From JBHJOF01 sp050330055 (lineage in GTDB: Bacteria > Pseudomonadota > Alphaproteobacteria > Kiloniellales > JAKSDN01): DNA of 15,728 bases. The notes beneath the pieces were generated by a model. The model was not told the origin of the DNA and did no database searches. It saw nothing but the letters and a program-made list of their open reading frames with translations. The stretch's first letter is position 1; each line of letters opens with the position of its first letter. Shown in pieces: positions 7,646-13,667 of the stretch. The position numbers and the translations under genes are program-made. The stretch is taken from contig JBHJOF010000252.1 of NCBI GenBank assembly GCA_050330055.1, forward strand, positions 1 to 15,728. The letters are read 5' to 3'.

Positions 7646-7696
7646 GGGGACAGTATACTTAATTCCAAGGAATTAAGTATACTGTCCCCTTATTTC
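7639..7696. repeat. Near-perfect 58-base palindrome (28-base arms, 2-base loop)
   Basis: The arms 7639-7666 and 7669-7696 are exact reverse complements around AA. The arm contains GGGGACAGTATACTTAATTC. The structure would extrude as a cruciform or fold as a very stable RNA hairpin, and could terminate phaC transcription before modE. It matches the second copy at 10970-11013 except at the loop. Confidence 0.85.
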
Positions 7697-7801
7697 CCCC
7701 TTATTTCCTGTCCCCTTATTTCCCCGGCCCTCAGCCCGGCGCTCGGCCCAAGGCAAGCGGTGACGGCTGGCTTCGGGCGCCGACAGGTGTAGATTGCGGG
7801 C

Positions 7802-8173
7802 ATGAAGGCCGGAAACAAGCAGGTCGGCGCGCGGCTGCGGGTGGTGGTCGAACCGGACGTCGCCATTGGGCCGGGCAAGGCGGATATCCTCGAGGGCATC
7901 AAAGAGACGGGCTCGATCGCGGCGGCCGGGCGGCGCATGGGCATGAGCTACAAGCGTGCCTGGCTGCTGGTCGAAACCATGAACCGCTGCTTCAAGGCGC
8001 CGCTGGTCGAGACCAGCCGCGGCGGCCGGACGCGCGGCGGGGCGGTGCTCACCCCCACCGGCGCGCTTGTGCTGGACAGCTACCGGCGCATGGAGTCCCT
8101 GACGGAGAAAGCGATCGCGAAGGAAATGGCGAAACTCCGTGACATCATCCGCGACTTGTCCAATTCGACATAG
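7802..8173 (+). CDS. modE: ModE-type winged-helix regulator (DNA-binding domain only)
   Basis: A 123-residue protein with the LysR-like winged helix-turn-helix of ModE: GPGKADILEGIKETGSIAAA near residues 22-41 followed by RRMGMSYKRAWLLVETMN, then the wing VETSRGGRTRGGAVLTPTGA and a helical tail. In E. coli, ModE represses modABC when molybdate binds its C-terminal Mop/TOBE domains. Those domains are missing here, so this short form (known in many bacteria) must sense molybdate another way or act with a partner. It lies 65 bases before the modA start chosen here, same strand, with a ModE-box-like dyad between. The ATG at 7802 has only a weak ribosome site (TGCGGGC); no better start is visible. 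The call is firm for the domain, moderate for molybdate as signal. Confidence 0.88.
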   Translation: MKAGNKQVGARLRVVVEPDVAIGPGKADILEGIKETGSIAAAGRRMGMSYKRAWLLVETMNRCFKAPLVETSRGGRTRGGAVLTPTGALVLDSYRRMESLTEKAIAKEMAKLRDIIRDLSNST

Positions 8174-8197
8174 CGATTGACGGGGCTTTCCGATTCT

Positions 8198-8223
8198 TCG
8201 ATATGTATAAACGTACATGTCGA
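8198..8223. promoter_or_regulatory. ModE-box-like operator upstream of modA
   Basis: TCGATATGTA (8198-8207) and TACATGTCGA (8214-8223) are inverted arms matching at nine of ten positions, separated by six bases. The E. coli ModE site has the same form: an AT-rich dyad of about eight-base arms with six central bases. A TTGACG that could be a -35 box lies at 8177-8182, so the dyad would cover the -10 region and block transcription of modABC. Confidence 0.6.
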
Positions 8224-8238
8224 GAGGGAAGGCTGCCG

Positions 8239-9045
8239 GTGCTCCAACGCCCCCTGGACCGTCGCCTGTTCGTCGCCTTTGCCGCGGCCGCGACCCTCGC
8301 GCTGGTGGCCGGCGAGTCTGCTTCGGGACAAGCGGATGAGCCGGTTGTCGCCGCCGCGTCCGATCTGCGCTTCGCGCTGGAGGAGATCGCGGCCGTCTTC
8401 AAGCAGGACGCGGGCGCGTCGGTCAAGTTGACGTTCGGCTCGTCCGGCAACTTTGCGCGCCAGATCCGCCAGGGAGCGCCCTTTCAGATATATCTTTCCG
8501 CAGACGAGAGCTACGTGCTGGGCCTTGCCCGCGACGGCTTCACCCGCGACGAGGGCGCGCCTTACGCGGTGGGCCGGATCGTCCTCATGGTCCCGAACGG
8601 CTCGCCGCTTAAAGCGGACGGCTCGCTCGCCGACCTTTCGGCCGCGCTCGCCGATGGCCGCGTGAGACGCTTCGCCATCGCCAATCCGGACCACGCGCCC
8701 TACGGCAAGCGGGCCGAAGAGGCGCTGCGGCACAAGTGGCTTTGGGACAAGATCCAACCCTATCTCGTGCTCGGCGAGAACGTCAGCCAGGCGGCGCAGT
8801 TCGCCACCTCGGCGAACGCGCAGGGCGGCATCATCGCCTATTCGCTCGCGCTGGCGCCGACCCTGTCCAGGCTCGGCTCCTACGCGCTCATTCCAGAGGA
8901 CTGGCACGCGCCGCTGCGGCAGAGAATGGTGCTGCTGAAGGACGCCGGGCCGGTCGCGGAGCGCTTCTACGCCTACCTCCGGCAGCCGGCCGCGCGCGCG
9001 ATCTTCCGGAAGTACGGCTTCGTCCTGCCGGGCGAGACCAGCTGA
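8239..9045 (+). CDS. modA: Molybdate ABC transporter, periplasmic substrate-binding protein ModA
   Basis: ModA binds molybdate (or tungstate) in the periplasm and delivers it to ModBC. The mature part carries the family signature: VVAAASDLRFALEEIAAVF, TFGSSGNFARQIRQGAPF, IYLSADESYV and, near the C-terminus, FYAYLRQPAARAIFRKYGF. I chose the GTG at 8239: a strong AGAGGGAAGG lies six bases upstream, and it yields a compact signal peptide (basic LDRR, hydrophobic FVAFAAAATLALVAG, likely cleavage after SGQA). An in-frame ATG at 8203 lies inside the operator dyad and is unlikely. The product is 268 residues, normal for ModA. It is the first gene of a tight modABC operon, 27 bases before modB. Confidence 0.93.
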   Translation: MLQRPLDRRLFVAFAAAATLALVAGESASGQADEPVVAAASDLRFALEEIAAVFKQDAGASVKLTFGSSGNFARQIRQGAPFQIYLSADESYVLGLARDGFTRDEGAPYAVGRIVLMVPNGSPLKADGSLADLSAALADGRVRRFAIANPDHAPYGKRAEEALRHKWLWDKIQPYLVLGENVSQAAQFATSANAQGGIIAYSLALAPTLSRLGSYALIPEDWHAPLRQRMVLLKDAGPVAERFYAYLRQPAARAIFRKYGFVLPGETS

Positions 9046-9072
9046 ACCAGACCGACCGACGGAGGAAGCGAG

Positions 9073-9741
9073 ATGGACTGGACCGCGCTCTGGCTGTCAT
9101 TGCGGCTTGCCGCCTTTACGGTTCTCTTCCTGTTGCCGGTCGGCATCGCCTTGGGGCGCCGGCTCGCCTACCGCGATTTTGCCGGCAAGGGCCTGGTCGA
9201 AGCCCTTGTCGCCCTGCCGCTGGTGTTGCCGCCAACGGTGTTCGGCTACTACCTGCTGGTCGCCTTCGGCGCGGCCTCGCCCATCGGACAGCTCTGGCAG
9301 GCGGCGTTCGGCCGGCAGCTCGTCTTCACCTTCGAGGGCCTGCTGCTCGCCTCGATCGTCTTCAACCTCCCCTTCGCCATCCAGCCGATGCAGCGCGGCT
9401 TCGAGGCAATCCCGCTCGATGTGCGCGAGGCTGCCACCTGCTGCGGCATGTCGCCCTGGCAAGCGCTTCTGAAGGTCGAGCTGCCGCTTGCCTGGCCGGG
9501 CATCCTGACGGCCATGGTCCTGAGCTTTGCCCACACGCTGGGCGAGTTCGGCATCGTGCTGATGGTCGGCGGCTCGATCCCCGGCGAGACCCAGACCATC
9601 GCGATTGCGATCTACGACCGGGTGCAGGCCTTCGACGACGCGGCCGCCGGTCGGATGTCGGCGCTGCTTCTCGCCATCTCGCTCGCCACCATTGCCCTCA
9701 CCTATGCCTTTTCGCGCCGGGTCGGCCGGCGGCTCGGGTGA
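9073..9741 (+). CDS. modB: Molybdate ABC transporter, inner-membrane permease ModB
   Basis: ModB forms the membrane channel of the molybdate importer. The 222 residues contain about five hydrophobic helices (for example LRLAAFTVLFLLPVGIAL, ALVALPLVLPPTVFGYYLL, LLLAISLATIALTYAF). The cytoplasmic EAA-type coupling segment EAATCCGMSPWQALLKVELP is followed by the family motif HTLGEFGIVLMVGGSIPGET. A clear GGAGGA ribosome site precedes the ATG by seven bases. The stop codon overlaps a GTG that could also start modC, so translation is coupled. Length and motifs are normal for ModB. Confidence 0.95.
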   Translation: MDWTALWLSLRLAAFTVLFLLPVGIALGRRLAYRDFAGKGLVEALVALPLVLPPTVFGYYLLVAFGAASPIGQLWQAAFGRQLVFTFEGLLLASIVFNLPFAIQPMQRGFEAIPLDVREAATCCGMSPWQALLKVELPLAWPGILTAMVLSFAHTLGEFGIVLMVGGSIPGETQTIAIAIYDRVQAFDDAAAGRMSALLLAISLATIALTYAFSRRVGRRLG

Positions 9742-9746
9742 GCGCG

Positions 9747-10862
9747 ATGGAGGGCCTCTCCGTCGAGCTGAACCAGTCTGCACCGATCCCCCTGGCGGCG
9801 GCGTTTTCCTGCGCGCCCGGCGAGGTCCTGGCCCTGGTCGGCCCGTCCGGCAGCGGCAAGTCGACGATTCTCAGATCGATCGCCGGCACTTACCGACCGA
9901 AGCAGGGGACCATTCGTGTCAACGACGAGACATGGGTCTCCAATGCCGAAGGGATTCACGTCCCGCCGCAGCGCCGCTCCGTCGGCTTGGTGTTCCAGAG
10001 CTATGCCTTGTTTCCGCACATGACGGCGCTCGGCAACGTCATGGCGGCAATGGGGCACCTTCCGGCCGGTGAGCGCGAAGCGCGCGCCAGCACCATACTG
10101 GAGCTCGTCCACCTGTCGGGACTCGAGCGGCGTCGCCCCGCGGAACTCTCCGGCGGCCAGCAGCAACGCGTGGCGGTGGCGCGGGCCTTGGCCCGCGAGC
10201 CCAAGGTCCTGCTTCTCGACGAGCCCTTTTCCGCGGTCGACAAGGCGACCCGCCAGCGGCTTTACCGCGAGATTGCCGAACTGCGCCGGGCGCTCAACAT
10301 GCCGGTGGTCCTGGTCACCCATGATCTCGATGAAGCGCTCATGCTCGCGGACCGCATGGCCGTGCTTCATCGCGGCCGCACGATCCAGACGGGGAGGCCC
10401 GAAGAGGTGACGACCCGTCCCCTATCGGCCGAGGTCGCCCGGCTGGTCGATCTCCGCAATCTGTTCGAGGCCACGGTTTCCGGGCACGAGCCGGGCGTCC
10501 TGACGATCATCGAATGGGCAGGTCTGACGATCGAGGCAGCGGCAAGGCCGGAACTGACACTAGGCCAGCAGGTCTCTTGGGTCATCCCCGACGGCTTCGT
10601 GGTGCTGCACCGCCGTGATCGTCCGTCACGCGGCGAGCACGAGAACCCGGTTGCCGGGACCATCGAAACCGTGCTGGTGATCGGGCAGACGGCGCATCTG
10701 ACGCTGCGCCCCCGCAACGACCCGAGCCTGCCGCTCCATTTCTCTGTGCCGCTGCACGTGGCGCGACGCAACGGCATTGCCGAGGGCGTCGAGGTGGCGG
10801 TATCGCTGCTCGCCGAAGGCATTCACTTGATGCCGCCGCCCACCTCAGGAGAGGCCGGCTAA
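9747..10862 (+). CDS. modC: Molybdate ABC transporter ATP-binding protein ModC
   Basis: ModC hydrolyses ATP to power molybdate uptake. Walker A GPSGSGKST is at residues 32-40, then the Q-loop VFQSYALFPHM, signature LSGGQQQRVAVARAL, Walker B LLLDEP (Asp near 158, catalytic Glu 159) with D-loop SAVD, and switch His in VTHDLDEAL. A C-terminal TOBE-type domain (from about 240; AGTIETVLVIGQTAHLTLRP) usually binds oxyanion and gives trans-inhibition. The ATG at 9747 has GGTGAG five bases upstream and gives 371 residues. A GTG at 9738, overlapping the modB stop as GTGA, would add three residues and is equally possible. The similar ATPases of sulfate or iron importers are less likely, given the ModA and ModB neighbours. 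Between the stop and 10942 I see nothing definite. Confidence 0.94.
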   Translation: MEGLSVELNQSAPIPLAAAFSCAPGEVLALVGPSGSGKSTILRSIAGTYRPKQGTIRVNDETWVSNAEGIHVPPQRRSVGLVFQSYALFPHMTALGNVMAAMGHLPAGEREARASTILELVHLSGLERRRPAELSGGQQQRVAVARALAREPKVLLLDEPFSAVDKATRQRLYREIAELRRALNMPVVLVTHDLDEALMLADRMAVLHRGRTIQTGRPEEVTTRPLSAEVARLVDLRNLFEATVSGHEPGVLTIIEWAGLTIEAAARPELTLGQQVSWVIPDGFVVLHRRDRPSRGEHENPVAGTIETVLVIGQTAHLTLRPRNDPSLPLHFSVPLHVARRNGIAEGVEVAVSLLAEGIHLMPPPTSGEAG

Positions 10863-10942
10863 ACGGCTTGGCGAGCGCTCGTCGGCGTCTCGAGCGGCAC
10901 GGCGCCTGGCGCAAGGCGATCGGGGACGCTTTGCGGGGTTTC

Positions 10943-11037
10943 GTGAAGGAAACGGCGACGGGGAAATCAGGGGACAGTATACTTAATTCTTTGGAATTAA
11001 GTATACTGTCCCCTTATTTTCTGTCCCCTTATTTCCC
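10943..11037. repeat. Second copy of the RAYT-type palindromic element
   Basis: The palindrome GGGGACAGTATACTTAATTC (10970-10989) pairs perfectly with 10994-11013 around TTTG. In the 7639-7696 copy the same four positions read CAAG. The tail CTGTCCCCTTATTTCCC is shared in the same orientation, though the 7697-7721 copy has an extra CCCCTTATTT-like segment. The left flank 10943-10981 aligns with 7488-7525 at 34 of 39 columns (four mismatches, one gap). No transposase sequence is present. It lies between modC and the stop of the converging usp gene, ending about 17 bases from it, and could terminate both transcripts. Confidence 0.82.
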
Positions 11038-11054
11038 GGATTGACTCCCGGCGC

Positions 11055-11990
11055 TCAGTGCACCATCAGCACCGGCGTCGCGGCGGAGCGGGTCAGCATG
11101 GAAAGGGTGACGCCGCCCAGAAGCCGCTCGCGCAGCGGGCTGTGCGAATAGGCGCCCATCACCATCAGTCCGACCTGCCGCTCGTTGCACTGCGACATCA
11201 GGTAGTCGGCGACACCGACTTCGCCCGGCTCGTGCTGCACCACCTCGGCCTTGATGCCGTGCCAGGCCAGGTAATCCGCCGCCCTCTCCTCCTCTTGGCG
11301 TTCGGTCCAGCCGTCCTTGCCGGCGTGGAACAGCACCACCTCCTTGGCCTTGGTCATGAACGGCAAGGCGGTGCTCAGGGCGTGCCAGCATTGCGGGCTG
11401 CCGTTCCAGGCCACCAGGACGCGCCCGTCGAGGTTCTCCGGCGGGTGAATCGGCGCCAGCAGCACCGGCCGGCCGGACTGCAGCAGCGCCGTGTCGATCG
11501 CGGCACGGGCCGGCTTCGCCTCCGGAGCGACCGCGGCGCTCTCGGTCACCATCATATCGTAGGCATGGGCATGCTGACTGATGACCTGCTCCATGGAGCC
11601 GGCCTCGCGCCGGTAGGAGGCGCACGGCAGCGGATGAGCCCCCCGCCGATCCGGCTGGTCCGTATCGAGGAAGCGCACCTCGTGTTTGTGGCAGAGCTGC
11701 TCGAAATGCGACTTCGCCGCGCTGGCCCACTGGTCGCGCACGCGGGTCGCCTCGGCGACCGGGTCCGGCGTCGCCGGACCGCGGGAGGTCGTGACGGCCG
11801 CGCCGTACCCGCCCACGCCAACCGCGGACATGGCCGGCACGTGCGCAGTTACCGGCACGCTGCGCTGCGGCGGCTCGACATAAATACCGTCGACGTGCGC
11901 CTCCAACTCCTTGGCAAGCGCGAGCGCCATCCGGACCGAAGGTGTGTCGGAATCCTTCGTGAAGGGGGTCAGTATCGTTCTGATAGACAT
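11055..11990 (-). CDS. Tandem-domain universal stress protein (UspA family)
   Basis: A cytoplasmic stress protein of 311 residues, the length of a two-domain Usp. The first half begins MSIRTILTPFTKDSDTPS and has diverged, with no clear ATP-binding loop. The second half is canonical: RVLVAWNGSPQCWHALSTAL, then GAYSHSPLRERLLGGVTLSM, the G-2X-G-9X-G-type nucleotide-binding loop, and TPVLMVH at the end. The ATG at 11990 has a strong GGGAGGGAG eight bases upstream. The frame extends upstream to 12050 only through a TTG without family similarity. It converges with modC across the repeat at 10943-11037. A candidate general-stress promoter lies upstream. Exact cellular role unknown. Confidence 0.9.
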   Translation of the reverse strand: MSIRTILTPFTKDSDTPSVRMALALAKELEAHVDGIYVEPPQRSVPVTAHVPAMSAVGVGGYGAAVTTSRGPATPDPVAEATRVRDQWASAAKSHFEQLCHKHEVRFLDTDQPDRRGAHPLPCASYRREAGSMEQVISQHAHAYDMMVTESAAVAPEAKPARAAIDTALLQSGRPVLLAPIHPPENLDGRVLVAWNGSPQCWHALSTALPFMTKAKEVVLFHAGKDGWTERQEEERAADYLAWHGIKAEVVQHEPGEVGVADYLMSQCNERQVGLMVMGAYSHSPLRERLLGGVTLSMLTRSAATPVLMVH

Positions 11991-12056
11991 TGTCGTCTCC
12001 CTCCCTAGCAGCAGCGCCGGAAGCCCGAGAGCGGACTCCCGGCCGATCAATAGAAC

Positions 12057-12081
12057 AATGGCGCGAACCAGGGCCGGTTCC
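12057..12081 (-). promoter_or_regulatory. Possible EcfG (general stress) promoter of the usp gene
   Basis: Minus strand: GGAAC (12081-12077), 16 bases, CATT (12060-12057). The alphaproteobacterial EcfG consensus is GGAAC-N16/17-CGTT, so eight of nine positions agree. Placement about 70 bases upstream of the usp ATG is sensible, and stress proteins are typical EcfG targets. Short motif, so tentative. Confidence 0.4.
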
Positions 12082-12121
12082 GTGGCTTTGCTGTGCCAAC
12101 AGTGAGGCTTCCGAGCAGTTC

Positions 12122-12140
12122 GAAATTAACTAGTAATTTC
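12122..12140. promoter_or_regulatory. AT-rich perfect dyad upstream of usp
   Basis: GAAATTA (12122-12128) and TAATTTC (12134-12140) are perfect inverted arms around ACTAG. It lies in a short AT-rich patch between the usp promoter region and the end of the small basic gene. It may be an upstream operator of usp; it has no T-run and too few G/C pairs to be a good terminator. Confidence 0.35.
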
Positions 12141-12172
12141 AGAATAATAGGAGGTGTTAATCAGGACTCGTC

Positions 12173-12355
12173 TCACCCTTCGCTTCCGCCCTGCGGCGTT
12201 TTCTTGTGCTTGCCGCGGCGGCGGTAGAGGCGGGCCGAGGGCAACACCGCGTGGCCGCGGCGGCGCAGGTGCGGCGCCAGCGGGTTGCGCGTTCCCGTCT
12301 TGCCGTTGCCCGGCTTGCCGGCCTTGCGAAGCCTGGAGCGCAGGCGACGGGCCAT
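12173..12355 (-). CDS. Small highly basic protein of unknown function (60 residues)
   Basis: The product begins MARRLRSRLRKAGKPGNGKT, is very rich in Arg, Lys and Gly, and ends near YRRRGKHKKTPQGGSEG; it contains RNPLAPHLRRRGHAVLPSAR. The ATG has GAGG seven bases upstream and lies 25 bases after the stop of the gamma-carbonic-anhydrase gene, suggesting one operon. Third codon positions are almost all G or C, as in real genes here. Its charge suggests RNA or ribosome binding. The pattern of conserved NPxA, a V-P-S stretch and a YRRRGKHK tail loosely recalls the ribosome-rescue factor ArfA, but I cannot confirm homology. It is too short for domain assignment by eye. Confidence 0.6.
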   Translation of the reverse strand: MARRLRSRLRKAGKPGNGKTGTRNPLAPHLRRRGHAVLPSARLYRRRGKHKKTPQGGSEG

Positions 12356-12380
12356 CGCCGTACCTCGTCCGGCCCCGCCC

Positions 12381-12923
12381 TCAATCCCGCCGCTCGGCCA
12401 GGTAGGCGGCGGCGAGCTCGGCGTAGTGACGGGCGATGTAGGCGCGCTCGGCCAGCTCGGCCTCGCCCAGCTTGCGCAGGAAGCGCGCCGGCCGGCCGGC
12501 CCAGAGCTCGCCGCTCCTGACCAGCTTGCGCGGCGTCACCAGGGCGCCGGCGGCGACCATGGCATCGGGCTCGACCACCGCCCCGTCCATGACGATGGCG
12601 CCCATGCCGACGAACGAGCGGTCGCCCAGGGTGCAGGCGTGGATCAGCGCCATGTGGCCGATCACCACCTCGTCGCCGATCGTCGTCGGCATGCCGCCGT
12701 CTCCATCGCGGTCGCTGTTCTCATGGATCACCGTGCCGTCCTGGATGTTGCTGCCGCGGCCGATCGTGATGCGGTGCAGGTCGCCGCGCAGCACGCAGCC
12801 GTACCAGACCGACGAGCCTGGCCCGACCTCGACGTCGCCGATCACCACGGCGGTCTCGGCGACGAAGGCCTCCGGGTCGAGCCGTGGATGCTTGCCTGCA
12901 AAGGAGCGGATCAGTCCGGTCAT
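12381..12923 (-). CDS. Gamma-carbonic-anhydrase-like hexapeptide-repeat protein (YrdA/PaaY/CaiE type)
   Basis: A 180-residue left-handed beta-helix protein, normally a trimer with zinc at the subunit interfaces. Hexapeptide turns are visible (AVVIGDVEVGPGSSVWYGCV, ITIGRGSNIQDGTVIH, TTIGDEVVIG, AIVMDGAVVEPDAMVAAGAL). The three expected metal-binding histidines are present at 67 (TVIHENS), 90 and 95 (VIGHMALIHAC). The C-terminus carries the usual helix (LWAGRPARFLRKL onward). Members may hydrate CO2 or be inactive relatives; without the acidic loop details I do not claim activity. The ATG follows AGAGGGAAGGG. The gene is divergent from the lipoprotein at 13133 and followed by the small basic gene. 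Confidence 0.92.
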   Translation of the reverse strand: MTGLIRSFAGKHPRLDPEAFVAETAVVIGDVEVGPGSSVWYGCVLRGDLHRITIGRGSNIQDGTVIHENSDRDGDGGMPTTIGDEVVIGHMALIHACTLGDRSFVGMGAIVMDGAVVEPDAMVAAGALVTPRKLVRSGELWAGRPARFLRKLGEAELAERAYIARHYAELAAAYLAERRD

Positions 12924-13075
12924 GGCCCTTCCCTCTGGTTGCCCCCCTGGTTGCCCCGGCCGCGTTCAGGAGCCGCTCGCTAGCATAGCAACGTCGGCCG
13001 GTAAATGCCCGATCCGTCACGACAATCGGGGCCCTTGCCGGCGCCGCACGGCCAGGGCCAAAATGAACGCCGACC

Positions 13076-13110
13076 GGGGGCGTGGCCGGGCAGGAAGCCC
13101 GGCCGCCCCC
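13076..13110. other. Strong hairpin in the leader of the small OmpA-like lipoprotein gene
   Basis: GGGGGC (13076-13081), a 2-base bulge and GGCCGGGC (13084-13091) pair with GCCCGGCC (13097-13104) and GCCCCC (13105-13110) around AGGAA. It ends about 11 bases before the AGGGAG ribosome site of the gene at 13133, with no T-run after it. A leader structure or attenuator is possible; the AGGA in the loop is notable. Confidence 0.5.
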
Positions 13111-13132
13111 TATCCGCACAGGGAGCTGAGCG

Positions 13133-13624
13133 ATGACCATCAGGAGCCTTGGGGTCTGGGGCCTCCTCGTGATTCTGGTCGGCTGCGCCACGGCCGCGGA
13201 GCCCGACAGCGAGATGCGCGAGCCGGAGGCGCAACCGGCCATGGCAGCCGGCGACACCGGCGAGACCGTCCCGCCGCCCGCCGGCGAGCCCGCCCTCCCG
13301 GCGATGCCCGGCAGCTACGCGCTCTATTTCGCCAACGCGAGCTGGCTCATGGGCGACGCCGAAGAGAGCACCATCGACGACGCGGTGGCGGCGGCCCATG
13401 CGCTCGGCGCCAGCACCTTCGTCGTCGCTGGCTATGCCGACGGCACCGGCAGCAAGCGGCAGAACATGCGCTTCTCCAAGCTGCGGGCCGAGGCAGTCGC
13501 CGATGCGCTGATCGCCCGCGGCGTCTCCATCGAGGCGATCGAGGTCTCCTGGCATGGCGCCCAGGCTGCGTCACCCGGCACGCCGGAGCCGGACAGCCGG
13601 CGCGTCACCATCGAGCTGCGCTAG
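13133..13624 (+). CDS. Small OmpA-domain lipoprotein
   Basis: A 163-residue outer-membrane lipoprotein likely to bind peptidoglycan. The signal peptide MTIRSLGVWGLLVILVGC ends in a lipobox with Cys18. A Pro/Ala/Glu-rich linker follows to about residue 60, then an OmpA-like domain: YALYFANASWLMGD, VVAGYADGTGS (the position of the usual GHTD-type motif), LRAEAVADALIARGV, and the end DSRRVTIELR with the conserved arginine pair. The normal GHxD histidine is replaced by Tyr (GYAD), a small deviation. AGGGAG lies eight bases before the ATG. It is shorter than Pal and lacks Pal's tight context with tolB, so I do not call it pal. The gene at 4125-5456 is a larger protein of the same domain class. Confidence 0.88.
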   Translation: MTIRSLGVWGLLVILVGCATAAEPDSEMREPEAQPAMAAGDTGETVPPPAGEPALPAMPGSYALYFANASWLMGDAEESTIDDAVAAAHALGASTFVVAGYADGTGSKRQNMRFSKLRAEAVADALIARGVSIEAIEVSWHGAQAASPGTPEPDSRRVTIELR

Positions 13625-13667
13625 TGGACGAAGCGACACGGTAAGGCAAAGCGCGGTTTCCCGGGCG

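Larger units (their letters stand above)
7505..7721 (+). mobile_element. Internally deleted RAYT/REP element
   Basis: Three parts are in order. A degenerate left end (7505-7534) matches the left arm of the right-hand palindrome (7637-7666) at 24 of 30 bases by my hand alignment. The start of a REP-associated tyrosine transposase gene (7565-7642) follows. Then comes a large terminal palindrome (7639-7696) with a tail carrying a second CTGTCCCCTTATTTCC. The transposase reading is fused straight into the right-end sequence, so almost the whole gene has been deleted, leaving a non-autonomous derivative. The similarity to the second copy near 10943 begins even earlier, at 7488, inside phaC. Confidence 0.75.

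Noticed and set aside
7673..8218. Minus-strand frame opposite modE
   Set aside because: It ends inside the palindrome and is antisense to a recognisable winged-helix gene.
8736..9746. Plus-strand frame continuous with modC but extending upstream through modA and modB
   Set aside because: It is a shifted frame over two well-supported genes; ModC similarity begins only after 9738.
10868..11043. Short plus-strand frame after modC (reads RRLERHGAWRKAIGDALRGF before the repeat)
   Set aside because: It has only a poorly spaced TTG start, runs into the palindrome, and I recognise no family. It could be a gene remnant, but that is not supportable.
12154..12405. GTG frame next to an AGGAGG-like string on the plus strand
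   Set aside because: The GTG abuts the AGGAGG with no spacing, and the frame is antisense to the better-supported small basic gene.
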